Shown one piece after another: positions 9,095 through 17,639 of a DNA stretch of 64,000 nt (position 1 is its first letter; the number at the start of each line of letters is the position of its first letter). The translations under genes and the position numbers were made by a program. Under the pieces are notes generated by a model, which was given only the letters and a program-made list of their open reading frames with translations, ran no database searches and was not told the origin of the DNA. Source of the DNA: Clostridiaceae bacterium (GTDB taxonomy: Bacteria; Bacillota; Clostridia; Tissierellales; Sporanaerobacteraceae); the NCBI GenBank assembly GCA_019391515.1, contig JAHXQP010000020.1, forward strand, positions 92,367 through 156,366, written 5' to 3'.

Positions 9095-9550
9095 ATGAAA
9101 TGTCCTTTTTGCGATTTTTATGAAACTAAAGTAATAGATTCTAGACCTACTGATGAAGGACAAGCTATTAGAAGAAGGAGAGAATGTATTAAGTGCAGGA
9201 AAAGATTTACAACTTATGAGAAAATAGAAGAAATACCTTTGATTGTAGTGAAAAAAGATGGGAATAGACAGCCTTATAATAGGAATAAATTACTTAATGG
9301 AATAATAAAAGCTTGTGAAAAACGTCCAGTGCCTATGAATACTATAGAACAAATAGTTGACGATATTGAAAAAACACTATATAATTCAATGGAAAAAGAA
9401 GTGACTAGTAATCATATTGGAGAAATGGTAATGAATAAACTTAAAGATATAGATGAAGTATCTTATGTAAGATATGCTTCTGTATACAGGCAGTTTAAGG
9501 ATATAAATACTTTTATGGATGAATTAAAAAAGCTTTTAGATGAAGAATAA
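9095..9550 (+). CDS. nrdR: Transcriptional repressor NrdR
   Basis: NrdR represses ribonucleotide reductase genes in response to nucleotide effectors. The N-terminal zinc ribbon CPFC...CIKC (residues 3-34) has its characteristic flanking [16 protein letters not shown] and FTTYE, followed by an ATP-cone domain ([16 protein letters not shown]). Length is about 151 residues, as usual. Of two adjacent in-frame ATGs (9092, 9095) the second gives the family N-terminus MKCPFC and better spacing from GAGGTGA. Confidence 0.95.
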   Translation: MKCPFCDFYETKVIDSRPTDEGQAIRRRRECIKCRKRFTTYEKIEEIPLIVVKKDGNRQPYNRNKLLNGIIKACEKRPVPMNTIEQIVDDIEKTLYNSMEKEVTSNHIGEMVMNKLKDIDEVSYVRYASVYRQFKDINTFMDELKKLLDEE

Positions 9551-9559
9551 ATAATAGAC

Positions 9560-9584
9560 AGGACTTTACTGTAAGTAGAGTCCT
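9560..9584 (+). terminator. Weak hairpin after nrdR
   Basis: AGGACTTTAC pairs with GTAGAGTCCT (one wobble). It is followed only by ATTTATTT, so termination is probably partial. Confidence 0.45.
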
Positions 9585-9607
9585 ATTTATTTAAGAGGAG
9601 TGAAAGT

Positions 9608-10357
9608 ATGAGCTTTAAACTTGTATCTAATAATGAGAATATTCAATATTATATAATTGAATCCTTTCACAATTCCAATAAAGTTGAACACCTTTTTTCA
9701 ACCAGAATTGGATGGGATAATGAAAACTTGTCAAAACAGATTTCAAAGATATTTGATGTAGAAGAAGGCAATATAGTTTTATCAAAACAAGTTCACGGAA
9801 CAAATATTGGCTATGTGCAAAATATTGAAGAATATAAAAACAAAGTATACCCTAAAGGTGTAGATGGACTTATTACTGATAGAAATGACATAGTATTAGT
9901 TACTTATTATGCAGATTGCGTACCATTATTTTTCTTAGACATAGAAAAAGAAGTTATAGCTTTAGCCCATTCAGGGTGGAAGGGGACAGTGAAAAATATT
10001 GGAGGTAAAATGGTAGATTTAATGATAGAGAAATTCAATTCAGTTCCAGAGAATATACTTGTTGGAATAGGACCTTCTATAGGTTCCTGTTGTTGCGAAG
10101 TAGGAAAAGACGTATATGATGAATTTAAAGAAACGCATCCTTTTTATGAACAGTTATTTATTCCAATAAAAGAGAATAAATTTTATTTAGATTTATGGAA
10201 AGCAAATAAAACTTTATTAGAAGATAAAGGGATACCTAGTGAGAATATTACAGTTAGTAATATTTGTACTAGTTGTAATAACCACAAACTTTACTCTTAT
10301 AGGAAAGAAAATGGAACTAAAAATAGAATGATTTCGGCTATTAAACTAAAGGATTAA
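9608..10357 (+). CDS. pgeF: Peptidoglycan editing factor / polyphenol oxidase family protein PgeF (YlmD/YfiH)
   Basis: A cytoplasmic metal-dependent hydrolase family. E. coli YfiH edits misincorporated residues in UDP-MurNAc peptides, while relatives have purine nucleoside phosphorylase activity. The 249-residue protein carries all signature blocks: SKQVHGTN, TYYADCVPLFF, LAHSGWKGTVKNIGGK and GPSIGSCCCEVG, with the His/Cys metal ligands present. Bacillus ylmD occupies the equivalent place after ylmC. Substrate here not determined. Confidence 0.9.
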   Translation: MSFKLVSNNENIQYYIIESFHNSNKVEHLFSTRIGWDNENLSKQISKIFDVEEGNIVLSKQVHGTNIGYVQNIEEYKNKVYPKGVDGLITDRNDIVLVTYYADCVPLFFLDIEKEVIALAHSGWKGTVKNIGGKMVDLMIEKFNSVPENILVGIGPSIGSCCCEVGKDVYDEFKETHPFYEQLFIPIKENKFYLDLWKANKTLLEDKGIPSENITVSNICTSCNNHKLYSYRKENGTKNRMISAIKLKD

Positions 10358-10372
10358 TTTGGGGGTAGAAAT

Positions 10373-11059
10373 ATGAATGAAAAGATTTTAGTTGTTGATG
10401 ATGAGGAGCATATTGTCGAACTGCTAAAATATAATTTAGAGAGTAATGGTTATATAGTAAAGGAAGCTTATACTGGGAGAGAAGTTTTAGAATCGGTTTA
10501 TAAAGAAAAATATGATCTTATAATATTAGATCTTATGATTCCAGAAATTGATGGAATTGAAGTCTGTAAAATATTAAAGAGGGATTTAGATACTAGCCAT
10601 ATTCCGATTATTATGTTAACTGCTAAAAGTGGAGAAACAGATAAAGTATTAGGATTAGAAATTGGTGCTGACGACTATATAACAAAGCCTTTTAGCATTA
10701 GAGAATTACTTGCAAGAGTTAAAGCTGTATTGAGACGTATGGATAAAAAAGATTATATTAAAAAAAGGATTTTAAAAGTAGAGGATATAGTTATAGATAT
10801 GGATAGATATGAAGTTAGGAAGAAAGATGAAGTTGTAGATCTAACTTATAAAGAGTTTGAACTATTAAAAATATTGGTAGAAAATAGGGGCAAAGCATTG
10901 TCTAGAAATATGCTTTTGGATATGGTTTGGGGCTACGATTACTTTGGCGATACTAGAACTGTAGATGTTCATATTAGAAATTTAAGAAAGAAGATAGAGG
11001 ACGATAAAAATCCAAAGTATATTGAAACTGTAAGAGGGATTGGTTACAAAATGAGATAG
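10373..11059 (+). CDS. OmpR/PhoB-family response regulator (PhoP-like)
   Basis: A 228-residue regulator. The receiver domain has acidic pocket DDE at 9-11, phosphoacceptor D53 (LIILDLMIPEIDG), T-loop and K in GADDYITKPF. A winged-helix DNA-binding domain follows (LTYKEFELLKILVENRG, GDTRTVDVHIRNLRKKIE, VRGIGYKM). It is paired with the downstream sensor kinase (10-bp gap). Sequence style resembles PhoP/WalR phosphate or envelope regulators. No phosphate transport genes are adjacent, so the stimulus is open. Confidence 0.92.
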   Translation: MNEKILVVDDEEHIVELLKYNLESNGYIVKEAYTGREVLESVYKEKYDLIILDLMIPEIDGIEVCKILKRDLDTSHIPIIMLTAKSGETDKVLGLEIGADDYITKPFSIRELLARVKAVLRRMDKKDYIKKRILKVEDIVIDMDRYEVRKKDEVVDLTYKEFELLKILVENRGKALSRNMLLDMVWGYDYFGDTRTVDVHIRNLRKKIEDDKNPKYIETVRGIGYKMR

Positions 11060-11069
11060 GTGATAAATT

Positions 11070-12794
11070 ATGAAGAAAAGAATATTTATTATTTTTTCTA
11101 GTTTGGTATTGATAGGGGTAATAACTACTGGAATATTATCCTTAAGTTTTCAAAGAATGATTCATTTAAAGTCCTTGGAAGACAAATTAAATTCAAACTC
11201 TATACTTATTAAAGAACTAGTTGAAAAAGAGAATGTGGATAGTAAGGATTTGAATTTATTAGCAAAAGAATATTCAAAGTCTATTAATGCTAGGGTTACT
11301 TTTTTTGATAGAAAAGGTAATTTAGTAGGAGATAGTGCTATAGAAAAAAAAGATGAAGATATAAAAGACATACTATCAATAAATATTCCTATTGATAATG
11401 AGGAAATCAATATTTCAAAGCTCAGGCTTTCAGTGGATTCTGGTGATATAAATAATTTAAACAAAAAATTTATGGAATATTTATTGATATCAATTTTTGC
11501 AGGGCTTATAGTGGCTTTTCTAATTGGATTAAGATATATTGAACATGCTGTAGATCCATATAAAGAGCTAATTGAGGCTACGAAAAATATTTCTCATGGA
11601 AATTACGGAGAGAAGGTTTATTTTCAACAAGACGATGAATTAGGTGATTTAGCAAATAGTTTTAATAATATGAGTGTAAAGTTAGATGATACAATTAAAA
11701 AGCTGCAAGAAAGCAATACGAAGCTTAAAGCTACACTTACAAGTGTAGTTGATGGCCTCATTGCATTGGATAATAATTTTAATTTAATTTTATTCAATCC
11801 AGCTGCAGAAAAAATATTTGGTATAGAAGGACAAAAAATCATGGGAAAGAATATATTCGATGTTTTTTTAGAAGATAAGACATATAAAATATTTGAAGGA
11901 TTGACTAGCAATGAGACTATATGGGAGAGAGAAATGGAAATATATAATCCAGAATATAGGGTTTTAAATGTATATGCTAATCCTATTATTTTAAATAATG
12001 ATCCTACTAGAAAATTGGGAATGGTATACTTATTCCAGGATGTGACTAAGGTTAAAAAATTAGAAAGGGTAAGAGAGGATTTTGTTGCTAATGTATCCCA
12101 TGAGTTAAAAACTCCATTAACATCGATAAAAGGATTTATCGAAACTTTAAAAGATGGAGCTATAGAAGATGAAGATGTGTCTTATAAATTTTTAGATATT
12201 ATTGATGTGGAAGTAGATAGATTGAATTGTTTAGTTGATGATTTGTTACTCCTTTCAGAAATCGAAAATAAAAATAGCAATATAGTATATGAGCATTTCA
12301 ATGTGGAAGAAATTGTAAATGACTTATTCCGGGTATTAAATAAAATTGCAAAAGAAAGAAATATAGTATTAGAAAAAGAGATTGAAGAAAATATTCCGCA
12401 ATTGTATGGAAGTTACAATCACTTTAGGCAGATGCTTATGAATCTAATAGATAATGGTATAAAATATACTCCAAATGGTGGAAAAGTGAAAGTTTCAATA
12501 TTTGAAAAAGGTAAAAATCTAATAGTTAAAGTTAAGGATACTGGTATAGGAATTGATAAAAAGCATCAAAATAGATTATTTGAACGATTTTATAGAGCAG
12601 ATAAGGCAAGAAGTAGACAAGTAGGAGGAACTGGATTAGGATTAGCTATTGTAAAACATATAGTTTTAATGTTTAATGGTAATATAGATTTACAAAGTGA
12701 ACCTAATAAAGGTTCAATATTTACTATTGAAATACCTTTAGATGGAAAAGGTTTAAGTAAACTCGTAGAAATGGAAGATAAAATTAAGATTTAA
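11070..12794 (+). CDS. Sensor histidine kinase (PhoR/PnpS-like)
   Basis: A membrane-bound partner of the preceding regulator, 574 residues. There is an N-terminal membrane segment (~5-25), an extracellular domain of about 110 residues, a second membrane segment (~138-158), HAMP (~160-213), PAS (~220-320), HisKA with H344 in VSHELKTPLTSIKGF, and a HATPase domain with NLIDNGIKY, DTGIGI and GGTGLGLAIVK. This order is that of PhoR-type kinases. Both halves of the two-component system are intact. Confidence 0.93.
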   Translation: MKKRIFIIFSSLVLIGVITTGILSLSFQRMIHLKSLEDKLNSNSILIKELVEKENVDSKDLNLLAKEYSKSINARVTFFDRKGNLVGDSAIEKKDEDIKDILSINIPIDNEEINISKLRLSVDSGDINNLNKKFMEYLLISIFAGLIVAFLIGLRYIEHAVDPYKELIEATKNISHGNYGEKVYFQQDDELGDLANSFNNMSVKLDDTIKKLQESNTKLKATLTSVVDGLIALDNNFNLILFNPAAEKIFGIEGQKIMGKNIFDVFLEDKTYKIFEGLTSNETIWEREMEIYNPEYRVLNVYANPIILNNDPTRKLGMVYLFQDVTKVKKLERVREDFVANVSHELKTPLTSIKGFIETLKDGAIEDEDVSYKFLDIIDVEVDRLNCLVDDLLLLSEIENKNSNIVYEHFNVEEIVNDLFRVLNKIAKERNIVLEKEIEENIPQLYGSYNHFRQMLMNLIDNGIKYTPNGGKVKVSIFEKGKNLIVKVKDTGIGIDKKHQNRLFERFYRADKARSRQVGGTGLGLAIVKHIVLMFNGNIDLQSEPNKGSIFTIEIPLDGKGLSKLVEMEDKIKI

Positions 12795-12806
12795 GAGGTT
12801 GATGTA

Positions 12807-14216
12807 ATGAAAAAGAAAGATTACAATGAAATAATACTGCAAAATATTTTGCATCATGGAGATATAGGAATACATGCAATAGATAATAATAGAAAAACTA
12901 TTGTTTATAATAAAGCTATGTCTAAATTAGAAGGATTAAAAGAGGAAACGGTTATAAATAGGGATTTATTAGAGATTTTTCCTAGCTTAGATGAGGAAAG
13001 TAGTACTTTAATAAATGTAATGAGAACTGGAGAATCAATTATAAATAGGACTCAAACTTATTTAAATCTTAAAGGTCAAAAGATAGTTACAGTGAACTCT
13101 ACTTTACCTTTAATGTATAGAGGAAAGATCGTAGGAGCATTGGAAATTGCTAAAAATGTAACCCATATTAAAAAGTTATCTGATCAGTTAATAGATTTGC
13201 AAAATGAATTAAATATTAATAATAAAGAAAAGAGAAATAAGACAATTAAAAAATATCAATTTAAGGATATTATAGGAAATAATAAAAAGCTTAAAAAAGC
13301 TATAGAAGTAGGAAGGAGAGGAAGCAAGTCTACTTCTAGTGTGTTAATATATGGTGAAACAGGATCGGGGAAAGAACTGTTTGCTCAGAGCATCCACTAT
13401 GATGGACCTAGAAAGAATAAACCTTTTATAGCACAAAACTGTGCTGCTATTCCAGACTCTCTTCTTGAAGGAATACTTTTTGGTACGGAAAAAGGAGGAT
13501 TTACAGGGGCTGTAGACAGACCAGGAATATTTGAACAAGCCAATGGTGGTACTCTTATGCTTGATGAGATAAATTCTATGACCTTATCACTACAGGCAAA
13601 ACTTTTAAGAGTGTTGCAGGAAGGTTATATACGGAGAGTAGGGGGAATTAAAGATATTCCTATAGATGTAAAAATAATAGCTACTACTAATGAAGATCCG
13701 GTGGAAAGTGTTAAAAAACGGGCATTAAGAAAGGATTTATATTATAGATTAAATGTAATATATATTGCTATTCCTCCATTAAAAGAAAGATTAGATGATA
13801 TTCCTACGTTGTGTGAACATTTTATTAAAAAGTATAATGAAGAATTAGATAAAGATATATGGCTAGTATCTGAAGAGATATTATCTTGTTTTCAAAACTA
13901 TTCATGGCCTGGAAATGTTAGAGAATTAGAAAATGCTATAGAGTCTGCCATGAACTATATTTCAGAAGATGAACATGTTCTAAAAAAAGAGCATTTTATT
14001 TCTAACAAACATATAATTGATTCTAAGCCAAAAACTAATTTATTTAAAAAGATTGATGAAGGAAAAGCCCTTCCGGAGCTAATTGAGGATATAGAAAAAA
14101 AGATTATTATTCAAGGATTGACTAAGAATAATAACAATATTTCTCATACTGCTAGAGAATTAGGAATAAAAAGGCAAACATTACAACATAAATTAAAAAA
14201 GTATGGTATATCATGA
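12807..14216 (+). CDS. Sigma-54-dependent transcriptional activator (RocR-like) of ornithine catabolism
   Basis: A 469-residue enhancer-binding protein. The N-terminal PAS sensor (~10-130) precedes an AAA+ domain with Walker A GETGSGKE, the sigma-54 contact loop as GGFTGA (a variant of GAFTGA), Walker B GGTLMLDEIN and arginine-finger region. A Fis-type helix-turn-helix (NISHTARELGIKRQTLQHKL) ends the protein. The stretch DRPGIFEQANGGTLMLDEIN is close to RocR, the activator of arginine/ornithine catabolism. It is encoded just upstream of a good -24/-12 promoter driving ord, so control of that operon is the natural inference. It follows the kinase gene by 12 bp. Confidence 0.92.
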   Translation: MKKKDYNEIILQNILHHGDIGIHAIDNNRKTIVYNKAMSKLEGLKEETVINRDLLEIFPSLDEESSTLINVMRTGESIINRTQTYLNLKGQKIVTVNSTLPLMYRGKIVGALEIAKNVTHIKKLSDQLIDLQNELNINNKEKRNKTIKKYQFKDIIGNNKKLKKAIEVGRRGSKSTSSVLIYGETGSGKELFAQSIHYDGPRKNKPFIAQNCAAIPDSLLEGILFGTEKGGFTGAVDRPGIFEQANGGTLMLDEINSMTLSLQAKLLRVLQEGYIRRVGGIKDIPIDVKIIATTNEDPVESVKKRALRKDLYYRLNVIYIAIPPLKERLDDIPTLCEHFIKKYNEELDKDIWLVSEEILSCFQNYSWPGNVRELENAIESAMNYISEDEHVLKKEHFISNKHIIDSKPKTNLFKKIDEGKALPELIEDIEKKIIIQGLTKNNNNISHTARELGIKRQTLQHKLKKYGIS

Positions 14217-14233
14217 TATATTATCACATAAAC

Positions 14234-14269
14234 GCAATATTTTTTGCGGCTATATGCAAAAAATATTGC
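14234..14269 (+). promoter_or_regulatory. Twin palindromic upstream activator sites (also a hairpin)
   Basis: Two 14-bp palindromes of form GCAA-N6-TTGC (14234-14247 and 14256-14269) lie 22 bp centre to centre, two helical turns, about 105 bp before the -12 element. The second is the inverted copy of the first, so together they also form a perfect 15-bp inverted repeat with an 8-base loop that could terminate the regulator transcript. The layout is typical of enhancer-binding-protein dimer sites. Binding by the adjacent RocR-like protein is inferred. Confidence 0.7.
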
Positions 14270-14352
14270 GATTTCTTGCTTTTATTGGGAAAAATATTGA
14301 AGTATTAAGAAGTATTTTGTTGTGTAATGCGAGCTACATGGATTTCTATAAC

Positions 14353-14369
14353 TTGGCAAAGATATTGCA
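14353..14369 (+). promoter_or_regulatory. Sigma-54 (-24/-12) promoter of the ornithine degradation operon
   Basis: TTGGCA (14353-14358) and TTGCA (14365-14369) place the invariant GG and GC dinucleotides exactly 10 bp apart, matching the sigma-54 consensus. It lies 60 bp before ord and downstream of the twin activator sites. No competing sigma-A promoter is evident in this gap. Confidence 0.85.
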
Positions 14370-14429
14370 TATATAATTAAGATAGTGAAAAAACTTTATT
14401 AAATAATAGATATTAGGAGGTGCCTTTTT

Positions 14430-15485
14430 ATGGCAAAGGAAAATGTAAAAGTTATTCTTTGGGGATTTGGTGCAATGGGAAGTGGAATGGCAGAGGTATT
14501 ACTTAATAAAAAGGGTGTAGAAATAGTAGGAGTTTGTGATATGCACCCAAAAAAAGTTAATAAGAGTATGTATGATGTTTTAGGAGTTGAAAGAGGAGAT
14601 AGAAAAGAAGTAATAGTTAGTGATAATGTTGAAGAAACAATAAAAGAAGGGGCGGCAGATATAGTACTTATAGCTACAGATTCTTTTGTAAAAGGAGTAT
14701 TTGACAAGGCTAAGTTTTGCTTACAAAGAAAGATAAATGTTATAACAACTGCAGAAGAAATGGCATACCCCCAAGCTCAAGAACCAGAGCTAGCTGCAAA
14801 ATTGGATAAAATAGCAAGGGAAAACGGTGTCACAATTTTAGGAACTGGTATAAATCCAGGGCTTATAATGGATTTACTTGTAGTAGCATTGACAGGTGCT
14901 TGTATAGATGTAGATCATATTAAAGCAGAGAGAGTTAACAATCTTTCACCATTTGGTCCTGCTGTAATGAGTGAACAAGGGGTAGGAATAACTGAAGAAG
15001 AATTTAATAGTAGAGTAAAAGATGGTTCATTGGCAGGTCATGTCGGTTTTCCGGAGTCAGTAAATATGATTTCTGATGCATTGGGATGGAAATTAAGTGG
15101 AGAAGTAAAACAAACAATGGAACCAATTGTTTCAAAAGTATATAGAAAAGCTCCTTATGCAGAAGTAGAAGCAGGAAATGTAGCTGGATGTAAAATGTTA
15201 GGATATGGCAATGTAGATGGAGAAGAAAAAATAGAAATGGTTCATCCGCAACAAGTTGAACCTCAATTAGAAGGCGTAGATACAGGAGACTATATAACTA
15301 TTAAAGGAAATCCTGATATAGACATGGCTATAAAACCAGAAATTCCTGGTGGAATAGGTACAATTGCAATGTGTATAAATATGATTCCACAAGTAATAAA
15401 TGCTACTCCAGGATTAAAGACTATGCTAGATTTACCAGTACCAAGAGCTATTATGGGCGATATGAGAGATTTAATCGAAGATTAA
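14430..15485 (+). CDS. ord: 2,4-diaminopentanoate dehydrogenase
   Basis: Catalyses NAD(P)-dependent oxidative deamination of (2R,4S)-2,4-diaminopentanoate to 2-amino-4-ketopentanoate, the third step of oxidative ornithine fermentation. The 351-residue cytoplasmic enzyme has an N-terminal Rossmann fold (VILWGFGAMGSGMAEVLL, then VGVCDMHPKK) like dihydrodipicolinate-reductase-type dehydrogenases. A strong TAGGAGG site precedes the ATG. It is the first gene behind the sigma-54 promoter and is followed by both thiolase subunits, which fixes the assignment. Confidence 0.95.
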   Translation: MAKENVKVILWGFGAMGSGMAEVLLNKKGVEIVGVCDMHPKKVNKSMYDVLGVERGDRKEVIVSDNVEETIKEGAADIVLIATDSFVKGVFDKAKFCLQRKINVITTAEEMAYPQAQEPELAAKLDKIARENGVTILGTGINPGLIMDLLVVALTGACIDVDHIKAERVNNLSPFGPAVMSEQGVGITEEEFNSRVKDGSLAGHVGFPESVNMISDALGWKLSGEVKQTMEPIVSKVYRKAPYAEVEAGNVAGCKMLGYGNVDGEEKIEMVHPQQVEPQLEGVDTGDYITIKGNPDIDMAIKPEIPGGIGTIAMCINMIPQVINATPGLKTMLDLPVPRAIMGDMRDLIED

Positions 15486-15523
15486 CTAAAAACATATTAT
15501 AAAAAGGAAAGAGGGGAATTAAA

Positions 15524-15835
15524 ATGGACGCTAAAAAAGGTGATTGGGTAAGAATTCATAATATAGTTTTGAACCCTGAAGATAGGTCTCCAAACTTACC
15601 TGAAGATACAAAAAAAGTGCCGCTAGAAATGTGGGATAAAGGCTTTCTTTTAAATGAAAATGCAAATATAGGTGATATAGTAGAAGTTGAATCTTATATA
15701 GGAAGAAAAGTAGAAGGGAAATTGGTAGAAGTAAATCCTTTTTATGATCATGATTTTGGTAAATGTGTACCTGAGTTATTATATATAGGAAGACAGCTTA
15801 GGGGTTATCTGGAAGGGAGTGAGCAAGGTGAGTAA
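15524..15835 (+). CDS. ortA: 2-amino-4-ketopentanoate thiolase, alpha (small) subunit
   Basis: A 103-residue subunit of the PLP thiolase that cleaves 2-amino-4-ketopentanoate with CoA to acetyl-CoA and D-alanine. The protein (KKGDWVRIHNIVLNPEDRSPNLPEDT, ending in YIGRQLRGYLEG) has the size and order of C. sticklandii OrtA. Its 3' end overlaps the proposed start of ortB by 8 bp, consistent with a coupled heteromeric complex. Confidence 0.94.
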   Translation: MDAKKGDWVRIHNIVLNPEDRSPNLPEDTKKVPLEMWDKGFLLNENANIGDIVEVESYIGRKVEGKLVEVNPFYDHDFGKCVPELLYIGRQLRGYLEGSEQGE

Positions 15836-17243
15836 GGATATGAGTTTCGAAGCTGTAATGGCTAGAAGACCAGAGACGATGAAAAAGGCTATTGGAATAG
15901 ATTATGACGTATTTGAGTCTGGAAGTATTGCTTTTGATTATGAAAGAATGATGAGAGAGACAGGATATAGTTTGCAACAGATGCAAAAAATTCAAAGTGA
16001 AACAGGGGTAGGAAATACACCAGTTTATGAATTAAGAAATTTAACTGCTCTAGCAAGAAAATTTGCACCTAAAGGAAAAGGAGCTAGAATATTTGTAAAA
16101 GATGAAGCTGCTAATCCATCAGGAAGCTTTAAAGCTAGAAGAGCTGCTACAGCTTGTTACCATGCTAAAAAATTAGGGTATAAAGGTGTTATTGCAGCGA
16201 CTAGTGGCAATTATGGTGCAGCAGTGGCTAGTCAGGCAGCCATGAGAGGATTGAAATGTATAATAGTTCAAGAATGCTATGATTCAAGAGAAGTAGGTCA
16301 ACCTGAAATTGTAGAAAAGGCAAGAAAATGTGAAGCTTATGGAGCAGAAGTTGTACAACTTACTGTTGGTCCAGAATTATTTTATAGTTTCTTAAGGTTA
16401 TTAGAAGAAACTGGATATTTCAATGCTTCATTGTATACTCCTTTTGGTATAGCAGGCGTAGAAACTCTAGGATATGAATTGTCTATGGAGTTTAGAGAAA
16501 GAGAGGGAAAAGACCCTGATGTAGTAGTTGTAACAAATGCTGGTGGAGGAAACTTAACTGGTACTGCAAGAGGACTTATAAAAGCAGATGCAGATACTCA
16601 AATTGTAGGAGCTAGTGTAGATTTAAGTGGACTACACATGGCTAGTGACACACAATTTAATAGAAAATCCTTTACTACAGGCCATACTGGATTTGGTATA
16701 CCATTTGCAACTTGGCCAGACAGATCTGATGTACCAAGGTCAGCAGCAAGACCATTAAGATATATGGATAGATATGTAACCGTAAATCAAGGTTCTGTAT
16801 TTTATATGACAGAAGCATTAGCACAACTTGAAGGATTAGAAAGAGGACCTGCAGGAAATACATCATTGGCAGCAACTTTTGCATTAGCACAAGAATTAGA
16901 TGAAGACAAAATAATCGTAGCCCAAGAAACAGAATACACAGGAGCTGGTAAACATATTCAACCTCAGCTTACTTTTGCAAAAGAAAACGGAATAGAAATA
17001 GTTATTGATGATCCAAAAGATGAAGTGCCTGGAGAAAATATTATATTACCGAAAGATCCAAGTTATATAAAAACAAAGGATATAGATTTAAATAAAATTA
17101 AAAGATCTTATATTAGAAATTGTATAAAAAACACTAAGGTAGATAGTGTTACCAGTGAAGATATAGAATTTTTAGTAAAAGATACAAAATCTAGCGAAGA
17201 ATTTGTTAAAAAGGTATTAGATGAATTGAAAGTAGAATATTAA
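15828..17243 (+). CDS. ortB: 2-amino-4-ketopentanoate thiolase, beta (PLP) subunit
   Basis: The catalytic PLP-dependent subunit of the thiolase, about 471 residues. It has a fold-type II (threonine synthase-like) core with the PLP lysine in NPSGSFKARRA, a glycine-rich phosphate loop (TNAGGGNLTGT) and ATSGNYGAAVA. The start is uncertain: GTG 15828 has AAGGGAG eight bases upstream, ATG 15840 has AAGGTGAG at similar spacing, and GTG 15819 is too close to its site. The C-terminal ~75 residues are helical and charged. Works with OrtA. Confidence 0.94.
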   Translation: MSKDMSFEAVMARRPETMKKAIGIDYDVFESGSIAFDYERMMRETGYSLQQMQKIQSETGVGNTPVYELRNLTALARKFAPKGKGARIFVKDEAANPSGSFKARRAATACYHAKKLGYKGVIAATSGNYGAAVASQAAMRGLKCIIVQECYDSREVGQPEIVEKARKCEAYGAEVVQLTVGPELFYSFLRLLEETGYFNASLYTPFGIAGVETLGYELSMEFREREGKDPDVVVVTNAGGGNLTGTARGLIKADADTQIVGASVDLSGLHMASDTQFNRKSFTTGHTGFGIPFATWPDRSDVPRSAARPLRYMDRYVTVNQGSVFYMTEALAQLEGLERGPAGNTSLAATFALAQELDEDKIIVAQETEYTGAGKHIQPQLTFAKENGIEIVIDDPKDEVPGENIILPKDPSYIKTKDIDLNKIKRSYIRNCIKNTKVDSVTSEDIEFLVKDTKSSEEFVKKVLDELKVEY

Positions 17244-17273
17244 AAGTCTATATATTATTAGGAGGTGCTTTTG

Positions 17274-17639
17274 ATGAAAAGAGAAGACGATTTTCAAACA
17301 AGAAGAAAACATCTTGCAGATTTAACTGAAGAACAACTAGAGGAAAGATTTTGGAAATTAGCTGAGGAGATTGTTGATCCATTAGTAGATTTAGCTTATA
17401 AAAACACTTCTCCATCTATTGAAAGATCTGTACTTATGAGAATGGGTTTTTCAAGTATAGAATGTAGTGCAATTGTAGATGGTGCTATAGAAAGAGGTCT
17501 TTTAGGAAAAGGTGCAGGTCATTTAGTATATAGATTAGCAAAAGAAAAAGATATGCCTATAAGAGAAGCAGGGCTTAAACTTGCAGAAGGAGAAATGTGG
17601 GAAGATGTTGTAGTAATTTTTAAGGGGGGTGCTAACTAA
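17274..17639 (+). CDS. oraS: D-ornithine 4,5-aminomutase, S (small) subunit
   Basis: The small subunit of the adenosylcobalamin/PLP enzyme that moves the terminal amino group of D-ornithine to C4, giving 2,4-diaminopentanoate. The 121 residues match the known OraS length (MKREDDFQTRRKHLADL, ERSVLMRMGFSS). ATG 17274 follows AGGAGG by eight bases; the in-frame GTG at 17265 overlaps that site. The stop shares a base with the oraE start (TAATG), so the two subunits are made in equal amounts by coupling. Confidence 0.95.
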   Translation: MKREDDFQTRRKHLADLTEEQLEERFWKLAEEIVDPLVDLAYKNTSPSIERSVLMRMGFSSIECSAIVDGAIERGLLGKGAGHLVYRLAKEKDMPIREAGLKLAEGEMWEDVVVIFKGGAN

